A stretch of 64,000 nt of DNA from Oscillospiraceae bacterium (GTDB taxonomy: Bacteria; Bacillota; Clostridia; Oscillospirales; Oscillospiraceae), in NCBI GenBank assembly GCA_015067565.1, contig SVMF01000006.1, forward strand, positions 44,906-108,905, read 5' to 3'. Shown here piece by piece: positions 1 to 10,753 of this stretch. Every line of letters starts with the position of its first letter. Position 1 is the first letter of the stretch. The position numbers were made by a program, and so were the translations under genes. The notes below the pieces were generated by a model that saw only the letters and a program-made list of their open reading frames with translations, did no database searches and was not told where the DNA came from.

Positions 1-708
1 GTTGATCGTGTGCATAGTCCAAAAGATGTCCGTCAGCAGGTCTTTCTTTTCGTTCGTCATGGAGGCGGCTTCCTGTGGGTTTTCTCCGTCCGTTGTCAAG
101 CTGACAGAGTAGACAGCCAAGACCTCTTTCCAAGCCGCATGGGAGCCTGTGGTTTCTACCTTATCGTGCGTCATACTTCGTTTTACCTTTGAAACAGAAC
201 GAAGTAACAGATTAAGACCTTTGGTTGAGAGAAAATTGGGCTGAGACGGAATAATCACGCTGTCCGCTGCGACGAGAGCGTTGATTGTCATCATGCCGAG
301 AGAAGGCATACAATCAATAAGAATGTAATCATAGTTCTTTTTTACTGTACTGATATAATTACGGAGTACAAACTCTCGACTCATAGTGTTAAAAAGACCT
401 GTTTCCACGCCGGACAGTTCGATGTTCGAAGGCATCAGGTCTATGCCCTCATTGTTATGAATAATGCCTGTTTCGGGTGGCAACTCGATATCTTCAATGG
501 AAGCGGTCATAACAGTTGCCAAAGACTCATTCAAAGAGTCCGGATCTTTAATTCCGAGGGAGATCGTAAGGCTTCCTTGCGGATCTGCATCGATTAAAAG
601 AACTCGATGCCCGGTTTTTGCAAGTCCCACTCCGAGATTGACCGTGGTAGTGGTCTTTCCAACACCACCTTTTTGGTTGGTAATTGCTATCACCTTACAG
701 TGGTCCAT
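1..708 (-). CDS. ParA/Soj-type ATPase, partial, apparently chimeric
   Basis: The reading frame starts at the ATG ending at 708 (GGAGAAAACAAC upstream) and stays open to the window edge, 236 codons. Residues 1 to about 185 are a typical ParA/Soj ATPase: deviant Walker A NQKGGVGKTTTT, then LLIDADPQGS, then the Walker B region YDYILIDCMPSLG. ParA proteins use ATP-driven DNA binding to segregate plasmids, integrative elements or chromosomes. After the segment LLLRSVSKVKR the usual ParA continuation is missing. The following residues (HAAWKEVLAVYSVS, NPQEAASM, LLTDIFWTMHTIN) resemble the middle of CHAP/NlpC-type wall hydrolases carried by clostridial conjugative elements, as I recall that family. 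The frame is not broken at the junction. It is either a real recombination product of an integrative element or an assembly chimera. The ParA part is confident; the fusion partner is recognised from memory only. Confidence 0.72.
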   Translation of the reverse strand, partial: MDHCKVIAITNQKGGVGKTTTTVNLGVGLAKTGHRVLLIDADPQGSLTISLGIKDPDSLNESLATVMTASIEDIELPPETGIIHNNEGIDLMPSNIELSGVETGLFNTMSREFVLRNYISTVKKNYDYILIDCMPSLGMMTINALVAADSVIIPSQPNFLSTKGLNLLLRSVSKVKRSMTHDKVETTGSHAAWKEVLAVYSVSLTTDGENPQEAASMTNEKKDLLTDIFWTMHTIN

Positions 709-1060
709 TGTTGTTTTCTCCTTCGATTGAGAATAATTTGAATAGTTGATTTCTGTTTGGTGTGCTATTTTTCCTTGAACCCCACACACCGGGGAAACAT
801 CAGACGTCCGATTGCGAATCGGGCTCATGGGAATTCCACCCCTGCCGGGTTCTCCGCCAGCTCCGTAGAGAAGTATCATTGTACCCTGCAGAGATCATCG
901 CCGCCACCGATGGCAATTCGGCTTTTGCTGTATAAGCTTGATCGCTCCCTCCCCATGGAGATCGTGGCGGGCTTACAGCTTTGGCTCCCTTCTGCAAGGA
1001 ATGTATCTGATGAATGTGTATTCAGTTGTCAAGGTACACCGAGCAGTTGATTTCCCTTTG
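709..1060 (-). other. Long leader upstream of the parA-like gene, possible structured RNA
   Basis: About 350 bases upstream of the ParA start have no convincing gene. On the minus strand they hold a perfect 6-bp hairpin (CCGATT, loop GCG, AATCGG at 808-822) in a GC-rich segment, preceded by a stretch around 1015-1045 whose minus strand contains TGACAACTGAATAC. The short minus-strand frame at 800-997 has no ribosome binding site and looks like an open window in a non-coding element. I could not match it to a named RNA family. Confidence 0.35.
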
Positions 1061-1163
1061 GAAAAGAACTCCTCAAGTGGTAGGCAGCGAGAATGCCGTT
1101 TTTTTCGGGTTTTTCTAAAAAATTTTTCAAAAATTTTTTCACGACTTCCTCCAACGAAAAAAA

Positions 1164-1193
1164 TCCACCCGATTCAGAGTAGAATCAGGTGGA
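1164..1193 (-). terminator. Second terminator-like hairpin after ppdK
   Basis: TCCACC-C-GATTC and GAATC-A-GGTGGA pair with one mismatch around a 6-base loop. On the minus strand the stem is followed by seven T residues. It lies 40 bases beyond the first ppdK terminator and probably acts as a tandem stop. Confidence 0.7.
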
Positions 1194-1233
1194 TCAAATT
1201 GTGCCTTTTATTCTCAAAAACGCAAATAAAAAG

Positions 1234-1265
1234 CCCGTATATCACTTTTTGCGGTGATATACGGG
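1234..1265 (-). terminator. Rho-independent terminator of ppdK
   Basis: A perfect 12-bp stem (CCCGTATATCAC / GTGATATACGGG) with an 8-base loop. On the minus strand it is followed by CTTTTTATTT, and it sits about 95 bases past the ppdK stop. Confidence 0.85.
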
Positions 1266-1358
1266 CGGATTTTCAATTATCTAAAATCTGCACATTTTAC
1301 AGAGCATATTTCTGAGGAAATTCCTCAAAAACCCTGTATTTATGCAAGTTTCAGGTTC

Positions 1359-3986
<2,628 letters not shown>

Positions 3987-4009
3987 GGTATATTACCCCT
4001 TTCATTTGT

Positions 4010-4029
4010 CGAAGTGAGGCGTCACTTCG
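4010..4029 (-). promoter_or_regulatory. 5'-UTR hairpin upstream of ppdK
   Basis: CGAAGTGA / TCACTTCG form an 8-bp stem with a 4-base loop, about 25 bases upstream of the ppdK start and just ahead of its ribosome binding site. It could stabilise the messenger or modulate initiation. No known riboswitch fold was recognised. Confidence 0.4.
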
Positions 4030-4064
4030 TTATTTATTTGTGGATTGATTTTAACGCGCACTAA

Positions 4065-4093
4065 ATTATAGCACAGTGCGTTGCTTTTTGCAA
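4065..4093 (-). promoter_or_regulatory. Sigma-A-type promoter of ppdK
   Basis: On the minus strand TTGCAA and TATAAT are separated by exactly 17 bases. This predicts an untranslated leader of about 70 bases. Confidence 0.75.
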
Positions 4094-4189
4094 TATTTTC
4101 TGCAAAAAAATCACTTTTTTCAGAAAAAATCTTTTTTATCAGCGTGGATTTGTGGAAAGTTTACAGAAAATGAGCGATTTTGATGCTTT

Positions 4190-5761
4190 TTAGGCGCTCA
4201 AGTGCTCAAAACGCTTGGCACCGCTGCGCAGAAGGTAAAGCGAGCACAGGAATGTGGGGGCGACCAAAAGGGTGGTCGCAAGGATCATATAGATGGTCAG
4301 AGGGATGTCCAAAAAGAACAGACCGACGATCAGCGCAATTGGCAGGAGCATCATCGTCAGCATGGTAATGCCGACGGGCGCAGACTGCTTGACGGGGACG
4401 GCCTCGTTTGTCCAGTCAAACTTCGGAAAGCGCAGATTTGAGGCAAGACCGAGGGTCGCGCAGAGGAAATTGCCCACCTGCGGGATCAGGAGCAGGATTA
4501 CCCAGCTGCCTGCCGAAGCGCGTAACACGATCGACACGACAATGCTGACCGCGAGTAGAACAGGTGCCGTCAGCGACAGGTGGAACAGCAGCTTGGAAAG
4601 CAGGATCTTCCTTGCGTCGATGGGAGCAGAGCGCAGCAACCAGAGGGTCTTGCCCTCCAGAGAGATGGACGCTGCAGTCAGGCAGCACATTGCGCCAAAG
4701 GTGCAAAGCAGCAGGGCGGCGGCGAAGGCCAGCTCCGCTTCCGTCAGCGGCAGCAGGGGAAGGTAGACCAACAGCTTATTGCCTTGAATGGCGAGATAGA
4801 CCGCGACTGCGACCATCAGAATCATGCCCAGACCGCAGTTGAGCAGGTACACCGGGCAGGAGAGGAAGCGGGCGAGCTCCCTTTTGTACAGCGTGCGCAG
4901 GATGCTTCTGCAACGGTAGGTAAGCTCGCGCGTGTTCTTCTTGTGCGAACTGCGGTTGCCGGAGAAGATGTGCAAGAAGCGGTGCGAGATCGTCCAGACT
5001 CCGAGCGTGAAGACTGTGAGACTGATGCTGATAACGGCCAGAAGCTGTCCCCATTCACCCTCGGCAATACCGATACCGAGCCAATGGAAGAGGAAACCCC
5101 AACCGATCATGCTGTCGGAAATTTGCTGATAAGAGGAGAGAATCTGGTTTACATAATCCTGCATATTGGAATAGACGATGAAATAGATCGCGAGGAAGAC
5201 CAGAGAGCAGACAATGGTGACGAGGTTTTTTCTGCGGGCATTGGAGCTGAGCAGGGCGAGCAGCCAGCCGACCACGCTGGCAAGCGCCGAGGTCAGAAGC
5301 GGCAGGCTCAGGCAGCCGAGAAGATAGGCCGGCAGGAAGCCGAGGCCTGCGTGCTGCGCCCAGGCGATCCCGCAGGGAATCATAACCAAAAACGAGAACA
5401 GATATTCCATGCCGAGCAAAAGCGCAATGCGACTGAGCAGGATGGTGCGCGGTTTGATGGGCAAAGAGAGCAGAAGCTCGTTATCTTTTGACTCAAAAAG
5501 TTCGGTTTTTGCGGTAAACGCGGTGAAGAAAAATGACAGACCGAAGGACACCAGTCCTACGAGGGCGAAGTAGAACCACGCATAATCAGTCGCGTGAAGA
5601 ATTGCTGCAAGCTCGTTGGACATCAGGTAAAACAGCACGCCGAATGTGCCGAAGCAGTACAAAAATGCAAGGGCGAGGACGATCAGAAAGCCTTTGCCGC
5701 GCTTGCCTGAGAGCTTGCCGAGAAGACCCTGCAGACGGATGGAAATAAGTTTACATAACAT
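4190..5761 (-). CDS. ABC exporter permease, ABC-2-like
   Basis: 523-residue polytopic membrane protein with at least ten hydrophobic segments in two halves separated by a charged loop. This layout is typical of putative clostridial ABC exporters rather than of the short ABC-2 permeases. The start is the ATG at 5761: a GGAGG lies in the last codons of the ATPase gene, and only two bases separate the ATPase stop from this ATG. The frame is open further upstream, but that would overlap the ATPase gene. It forms a two-gene operon with the ATPase at 5764-6468. The substrate is unknown; bacteriocin, lipid or multidrug export are the usual guesses. An alternating-frame reading on the plus strand is a shadow. 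Confidence 0.85.
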   Translation of the reverse strand: MLCKLISIRLQGLLGKLSGKRGKGFLIVLALAFLYCFGTFGVLFYLMSNELAAILHATDYAWFYFALVGLVSFGLSFFFTAFTAKTELFESKDNELLLSLPIKPRTILLSRIALLLGMEYLFSFLVMIPCGIAWAQHAGLGFLPAYLLGCLSLPLLTSALASVVGWLLALLSSNARRKNLVTIVCSLVFLAIYFIVYSNMQDYVNQILSSYQQISDSMIGWGFLFHWLGIGIAEGEWGQLLAVISISLTVFTLGVWTISHRFLHIFSGNRSSHKKNTRELTYRCRSILRTLYKRELARFLSCPVYLLNCGLGMILMVAVAVYLAIQGNKLLVYLPLLPLTEAELAFAAALLLCTFGAMCCLTAASISLEGKTLWLLRSAPIDARKILLSKLLFHLSLTAPVLLAVSIVVSIVLRASAGSWVILLLIPQVGNFLCATLGLASNLRFPKFDWTNEAVPVKQSAPVGITMLTMMLLPIALIVGLFFLDIPLTIYMILATTLLVAPTFLCSLYLLRSGAKRFEHLSA

Positions 5762-5763
5762 CT

Positions 5764-6468
5764 TTACGCCTCCAGCTCCAAGAAGACATTTTCCAGCGAG
5801 GTATCGCCACGAACCTCGTCCATCGTGCCCGAGACGACGAGCTTGCCGTCCTTGATGATGGCGACGCGGTCGCACAGCTTTTCGGCAACCTCCAAGACAT
5901 GGGTCGAGAAGAAGATGGCTCCACCGTTTGCGCAGTGCTCGCGCATGACCTGCTTGAGCTGGTGGCTTGCCTTGGGGTCGAGGCCGACGAAGGGCTCATC
6001 CATCAAAATAAGTTTGGGTGCGTGTGACAGTGCGGCGATGAGGGCCAGCTTCTGCTTCATGCCGTGGCTGTAGGAGCTGATGGGGTTGTTCAGCTCGGAT
6101 TTCAGCTCCAGCAGCTGTGAAAAGTGCTCGATGCGTTCCTTACGAGTTTTTTTGTCCACACCGTACACGTCGCAGATGAAATTCAGGAAGGAAATGCCCG
6201 TCAGGTATTCGTACAGGTCGGGATTGTCGGGCAGGTAGGCCAGAAGACGCTTGCATTCCAGGGACTCTTTTCGAATGCTGTGTCCGTCGATGAGAATCTC
6301 GCCCTCGTCGAAGCTCAGAATGCCGCAGCAGGCTTTGAGTGTGGTGGTTTTGCCGGCACCGTTGTGGCCGATGAAAGCGCACAGCTCGCCCGGTCGGATG
6401 TGTAAGGACAGGTGATCGACGGCGCATTTGTCGCCGTAACGCTTGACCAAATTTTCAATTTTTAACAT
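5764..6468 (-). CDS. ABC transporter ATP-binding protein
   Basis: 234-residue nucleotide-binding subunit driving the adjacent permease at the cytoplasmic membrane face. Motifs in order: Walker A GHNGAGKTTT; a signature in the degenerate form SYSHGMKQKLAL; Walker B LILMDEPFVGLD; and the H-loop STHVLE. This pattern is typical of the CcmA/BcrA-like group used by ABC-2 exporters. A clear GGAGG precedes the ATG. It is the first gene of the two-gene operon and is divergent from the phage-like cassette that begins at about 6.6 kb. Confidence 0.95.
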   Translation of the reverse strand: MLKIENLVKRYGDKCAVDHLSLHIRPGELCAFIGHNGAGKTTTLKACCGILSFDEGEILIDGHSIRKESLECKRLLAYLPDNPDLYEYLTGISFLNFICDVYGVDKKTRKERIEHFSQLLELKSELNNPISSYSHGMKQKLALIAALSHAPKLILMDEPFVGLDPKASHQLKQVMREHCANGGAIFFSTHVLEVAEKLCDRVAIIKDGKLVVSGTMDEVRGDTSLENVFLELEA

Positions 6469-6634
6469 GGCAACCTCCGAATGTTTTCTAAAAAGGACTT
6501 ATATGCATGATTATAGCAGAAATTTTTTTTATTTACAAGGCGATGTTGCACGAAATGGGGCAATTTTCGCTTTTTTAACACTACGGGTGAGGAAGTTTGT
6601 TCTCCCTCCATTTCTAATGACAGAGGTGATTGGT

Positions 6635-7069
6635 TTGAATCCGAATCTTCCGAGTGAAAAGCGAAGATTTGCGGCGGCTTATCTGCGTTGCTTCGATGCC
6701 GAGGCGGCCGGTGAGCAGATCGGCAGACCTGACGGCATTCGTCTGCTGTCGACACCTGCGGTGCAGGAGGAGCTGAGATTGCAGCGCACCCAATGCGACA
6801 TTTGCCGTCAGGATGTTTTAAGACGTTTGGCACAGCTTGCCTTCGGCAGAGCCAATGATTGCGTGAAGCTGGTACTGAATGAGGAGCCTGATTTGGATGC
6901 GCTCGATCTGAGCCTCTTAAGCGAGGTCAAGCGCAACGACAAAGGAACTGTGGAGGTTAAGCTGATCGACCGAGTGAGGGCGCTTCAGGAGCTTTTGCAG
7001 GCAGGAAACCAGACAAACGATGCGGCTGAGCTCTTTTTTGCCGCCGCGGAGGATGTGCAGGAAGATTGA
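6635..7069 (+). CDS. Phage terminase small subunit
   Basis: First gene of a phage head cassette. The protein (about 144 residues) begins NPNLPSEKRRFAAAYL and carries an N-terminal helix-turn-helix-like region (RFAAAYLRCFDAEAAGEQIG). This is the usual arrangement of terminase small subunits that recognise packaging sites and recruit the large subunit. I chose the TTG at 6635 because AGAGGTGAT lies about six bases before it. The in-frame ATG at 6617 has no ribosome binding site. The stop overlaps the start of the large subunit gene. Assignment rests on position and general features. Confidence 0.75.
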   Translation: MNPNLPSEKRRFAAAYLRCFDAEAAGEQIGRPDGIRLLSTPAVQEELRLQRTQCDICRQDVLRRLAQLAFGRANDCVKLVLNEEPDLDALDLSLLSEVKRNDKGTVEVKLIDRVRALQELLQAGNQTNDAAELFFAAAEDVQED

Positions 7070-8307
7070 AATTCTCAAAAAAACAGCGCATCGTCTTAAA
7101 CTGGTGGCAAAAAAGCTCGGTGCACTATGAAAAGGAAGCCATCATCTGCGACGGTGCGGTTCGATCGGGAAAAACGCTTTGCATGGGGCTGAGTTTTTTC
7201 TTGTGGGCGTGCTCAAGCTTTTCGGGTGCGAGATTCGGCATTTGCGGCAAGACCATTGCGTCCTTGCGGAGAAATGTGCTGACGGAGCTGCTGCCAAAAT
7301 TAAAGGCCATCGGCTTTACTGTAACGGAAAAGCGAACCGAGAATTTGGTTCGTGTTTCTTTTCGCGGAAAGACGAATGATTTTTATATTTTCGGCGGGCG
7401 AGACGAGAGCTCCTCGTCGCTCATTCAGGGCATTACCTTTGCAGGCGTTTTGCTCGATGAGGTCGCGCTGATGCCCCGAAGCTTTGTGGAGCAGGCTTGC
7501 GCAAGATGCTCCGTTACGGGGAGCCGTCTGTGGTTCAATTGCAATCCCGAGGGGCCGAGGCACTGGTTTTACAATGAATGGATCCTCGGTGCGGACAAGC
7601 GAAATTGCCTATATCTGCACTTTACCATGCAGGACAATCCATCGCTGTCACCACAGATCCGCGCCCGATATGCAAGGCTCTATTCGGGGGTGTTCTACCG
7701 TCGGTTCGTGCTCGGGCAATGGGTTGCTGCTGAGGGGCGCGTGTACGACTTTTTTGATGCCGCCTCCGCGCCTCCGCCACCGACGGGCGAGTTCTCCCAA
7801 TGGTACATCTCCTGCGACTACGGTACGGTCAATCCGGCCTCCTTCGGTCTTTGGGGCCTGCAGGAGGGTATTTGGTATCGTGTCAGGGAGTTTTACTTCG
7901 ACTCCCGACGGGAAATGCGCCAGATGACCGATGCGGAATATGCCGACGAGCTGGCGCGTCTGGCAGGGGAGCGCAGCATCACGGCGGTCATCGTTGATCC
8001 ATCGGCTGCCAGCTTCATCGAGCTGCTGCGCAGACGGGGGTGGTGCGTCCGACGTGCTGACAATGATGTGCTCAGCGGCATCCGCAGAACATCGGATCTG
8101 CTCAAGGCAGGAAAGCTCGTCATCTGCGACACCTGCGTGGACTGTCTGCGTGAGATGGAGCAATATGTCTGGGATACCAAGGCCGGCAAGGATGCTGTCA
8201 AGAAGGAGCATGACCATGCGATGGACGATATGCGCTACTTTGCCGCGACTGTTTTGCGGCAGCAAAAGACACCAATGGCGGTTTGCTCTGTCAGCCGCCG
8301 TGGATGA
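7066..8307 (+). CDS. Phage terminase large subunit
   Basis: 413-residue packaging motor and nuclease that pumps phage DNA into the prohead. The N-terminal ATPase shows DGAVRSGKT (Walker A) and GVLLDEVALM (Walker B with catalytic Glu). The C-terminal RNase H-like nuclease shows YISCDYGTVNPASFG, where an Asp starts the metal site, and later VIVDPSAASF and DHAMDDMRY. The length fits PBSX-type terminases. The start is a TTG that overlaps the TGA of the small subunit gene, with AGGAAG just upstream. All catalytic signatures appear intact, so the gene is not visibly decayed. Confidence 0.93.
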   Translation: MKFSKKQRIVLNWWQKSSVHYEKEAIICDGAVRSGKTLCMGLSFFLWACSSFSGARFGICGKTIASLRRNVLTELLPKLKAIGFTVTEKRTENLVRVSFRGKTNDFYIFGGRDESSSSLIQGITFAGVLLDEVALMPRSFVEQACARCSVTGSRLWFNCNPEGPRHWFYNEWILGADKRNCLYLHFTMQDNPSLSPQIRARYARLYSGVFYRRFVLGQWVAAEGRVYDFFDAASAPPPPTGEFSQWYISCDYGTVNPASFGLWGLQEGIWYRVREFYFDSRREMRQMTDAEYADELARLAGERSITAVIVDPSAASFIELLRRRGWCVRRADNDVLSGIRRTSDLLKAGKLVICDTCVDCLREMEQYVWDTKAGKDAVKKEHDHAMDDMRYFAATVLRQQKTPMAVCSVSRRG

Positions 8308-8331
8308 CACAAAGGATGGAAAGGGGGTGAA

Positions 8332-9474
8332 ATGATGAAGAAAAAGCGTTCTCAAGCATCAAGGGATGCGGTTGCCACTGCGGTCACGCAGCTTCGTGGG
8401 GATCAGGCGCATCCCTTTGCCTCGATCGCAAGCTACACACCGCTCGGCGGCGGGGAGGCCAGACTCTATCAGTCCATGCGTGAGGCGGTGCCGATCCTCG
8501 ATGCGGCCATCACCAAGCTGGTACGGCTTTGTGGCGGCTTTCGTGTACGCTGCGATCACCGCGAGGCTGAGCTGGCGGAGTTTCTGCGTACCGTGCCCTG
8601 CGGTCGTGGACAAAGGGGGATTCACAACTTTTTGTCGGCATATCTCGACAGCCTTTTGCTCTATGGCCGTGCCATCGGGGAGATGGTCGTGCAAGATGGG
8701 GAGTTGATCGGTATTTGCTGGGGCGATGTGACGCAGGTACAGATCTGCCAAGGAGCTTCGCCTCTGGACATCACCATCTGCGCACCGGACGAAAACGGTC
8801 ATATGCGACCGCTGCCGCAGCAGAAGCTCCTGCTTCTGACCACGCTCAATCCCGAGCCTGCCAATCCCTATGGTGTGTCGATGCTGCGCAGTATGCCGTT
8901 TTTGGTCGACATTTTGCTCAAGATCTACAAGACCATAGGCACGAACTGGGAGCGTGCAGGCAATGTGCGCTATGCCGTCGTTTGCAAGCCCGGCTCGGAC
9001 GGTTTTGAGCAAAGCGGTGCGGCCGAACGTGCCGAGGCGATCGCAGGGGAGTGGTCGTCTGCCATGCAGGAGAGTAAGAACGGCATCGTGCGCGATTTTG
9101 TGGCCGTGGGCGATGTGTCCATCCGCGTCATCGGCTCGGATGGGCAGATCCTCGACTCGGAGGTGCCTGTCAGGCAGATCCTGGAGCAGCTTGTTGCAAG
9201 GACAGGCCTGCCGCCTTTTCTGCTCGGGCTAAGCTGGTCGAGCACCGAGCGCATGAGTCAGCAGCAGGCCGATGTGCTGACAAGCGAGCTCTGGGCGATC
9301 CGCAGAAGCGTCGAGCCGATCCTCGAGCGCATCTGCCAGATGTTCCTGCGCTTGCGTGGCGATTCGTCCAAGCTGACGATCATCTGGGACGAAATTACCC
9401 TGCAGGATCTTCTCGAGCAGGCGCACGCTGAGCTGTACCGTGCGCAGGCCAATGCCATCACAAACGGAGAGTGA
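8332..9474 (+). CDS. Phage portal protein
   Basis: 380-residue protein between terminase and protease, the standard position for the dodecameric portal through which DNA enters the capsid. It begins after AAGGGGGTGA and contains ARLYQSMREAVPILDAAI near the N-terminus, a portal-like pattern, plus NPYGVSMLRSMPFLVDILLK and a C-terminal helical part with LSWSSTERMSQQQ. The length is on the short side for portals (usually 400-500). No frameshift is visible. Calls are by context and motif style. Confidence 0.82.
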   Translation: MMKKKRSQASRDAVATAVTQLRGDQAHPFASIASYTPLGGGEARLYQSMREAVPILDAAITKLVRLCGGFRVRCDHREAELAEFLRTVPCGRGQRGIHNFLSAYLDSLLLYGRAIGEMVVQDGELIGICWGDVTQVQICQGASPLDITICAPDENGHMRPLPQQKLLLLTTLNPEPANPYGVSMLRSMPFLVDILLKIYKTIGTNWERAGNVRYAVVCKPGSDGFEQSGAAERAEAIAGEWSSAMQESKNGIVRDFVAVGDVSIRVIGSDGQILDSEVPVRQILEQLVARTGLPPFLLGLSWSSTERMSQQQADVLTSELWAIRRSVEPILERICQMFLRLRGDSSKLTIIWDEITLQDLLEQAHAELYRAQANAITNGE

Positions 9475-9478
9475 TTCT

Positions 9479-10387
9479 ATGAATATTCGCAAGGAGGCAT
9501 CTGTGTGCACCGAGGCAGCGGTAAATGAGCAGATGCTGGAAAAAATCAACCGCTACACCAAAACGCCCCTCACGGCAGAGCAGGTCTACTGTTTCAGCGT
9601 TCGCCTGTGCGACGATCTGCCCGACCGTGACTTTGAACGCTTTGATACCGCTGCCTTGCCGATCCTGGCAGAGCTTTTTTGCGGCAAAACGGGCATCGTG
9701 GACCACGATTGGTCGGCAGATCGCCAAGTGGCCCGTATCTTTGACACGCAGGTATGCTCGCAGGACGGTGTGAGCTTTGTGCAGGCTTGGTGCTATGTGC
9801 TTCGTACCCCGGGCAATACCGAGCTGATCGCACAGATCGAAGGCGGCATCAAAAAGGAGGTCTCTGTCGGCTGTGCCGTCGGCGAAAGCCGATGCAGCAT
9901 CTGCGGCAAGGCCTATGGCACCTGCGAGCATCGCAAGGGGATGGAATATGACGGGCAGACCTGCCTTGCCGTCTTGTGTGAGCCTACAGATGCCTACGAG
10001 TTTTCCTTCGTCGCCGTGCCGGCGCAGCCGCTGGCAGGTGTTCTGAAGGCAAAGACGGGAGGTGAGAGTATGACCCTTCAGGAATTGGTCAGCAAGAACG
10101 GCACGAGCGCCATGTGCGACAGCCTCAAGGCCTTGCAGACCGAAGCGGAGTTTGGCAGACAGTGCCGAACCGAGTGTGTGGAAAGCACGGTAGCGCTTTG
10201 CTTACAGCTCGGCCTCGGAGAGGAGGCTGAAATTCTGAAAAAGGCCTTCGACGCACTGAGCTTTGCAGAGCTTTCGGCGCTGAAGACCACGATGCGCCGA
10301 AAGGCAAACAGTCTGTATCCCAATGCGCCGCAGCTGCCGTGCAGCACGATGGTGCACGATCCCGTCAGCAACGACTACATGATTTAG
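9479..10387 (+). CDS. Putative prohead protease with zinc-binding Cys/His motif
   Basis: 302-residue protein between portal and decoration/capsid genes. GKTGIVDHDWSADRQVARI, KKEVSVGCAVGESRCSICG and CEHRKGMEYDG, followed by EPTDAYEFSFVAVPAQP, fit phage head-maturation proteases of Clostridia. The Cys/His pairs probably bind zinc. The last third (helical, from TLQELVSK) may be a scaffold-like tail. The start is the ATG at 9479 behind GGAGAGTGAT. The role would be to cleave scaffold and capsid delta domains during head assembly. Family assignment is moderate because catalytic residues cannot be fixed by eye. Confidence 0.6.
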   Translation: MNIRKEASVCTEAAVNEQMLEKINRYTKTPLTAEQVYCFSVRLCDDLPDRDFERFDTAALPILAELFCGKTGIVDHDWSADRQVARIFDTQVCSQDGVSFVQAWCYVLRTPGNTELIAQIEGGIKKEVSVGCAVGESRCSICGKAYGTCEHRKGMEYDGQTCLAVLCEPTDAYEFSFVAVPAQPLAGVLKAKTGGESMTLQELVSKNGTSAMCDSLKALQTEAEFGRQCRTECVESTVALCLQLGLGEEAEILKKAFDALSFAELSALKTTMRRKANSLYPNAPQLPCSTMVHDPVSNDYMI

Positions 10388-10398
10388 GAGGATTTTTT

Positions 10399-10740
10399 AT
10401 GTTTATTTGTCACGAAAACGAAGGTCAGCTCTGCACGACCTTCCAGTCTGCCGGTGAAATGACCGTTGGTGCTCCCTGCACCATGGCCTACAGCAACATC
10501 ATCAAAACCAGCGATGCCGATGAGGCCTTTGTCGGCATCATCGCTTCTGCCCGTGGAAACATTGCATCGGTCATCATGCGCGGACTGGTCACCGTCGGCT
10601 ATTCCGGCAATATGCCGTCCATCGGCTTTACCGCTCTTGTCGCCGACGGCACAGGCAAGGTCAAAATGGGCGAAAGCGGCAACACCTATGCCATTGTTGC
10701 CGTCGATACCAATGCCAAGACCGTTACATTTCTGATTTAA
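10399..10740 (+). CDS. Head decoration-like protein
   Basis: 113-residue protein preceded by a strong AGGAGG. It is rich in small residues and beta-prone segments (AYSNIIKTSDADEAFVGII, VIMRGLVTVGYSG, KMGESGNTYAIVAVD). The size, composition and position directly before the major capsid gene match capsid decoration/stabilisation proteins. Functional assignment is from context only. Confidence 0.55.
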   Translation: MFICHENEGQLCTTFQSAGEMTVGAPCTMAYSNIIKTSDADEAFVGIIASARGNIASVIMRGLVTVGYSGNMPSIGFTALVADGTGKVKMGESGNTYAIVAVDTNAKTVTFLI

Positions 10741-10753
10741 GGAGGATAGCAAT

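Noticed and set aside
800..997. 65-residue minus-strand peptide in the parA leader
   Set aside because: Lacks a ribosome site; likely a by-product of a conserved non-coding element, so it is described as leader instead.
6443..6634. Longer terminase small subunit starting at 6443 or 6617
   Set aside because: No ribosome site before these starts; the TTG at 6635 has a strong one, and the conserved-looking protein begins there.
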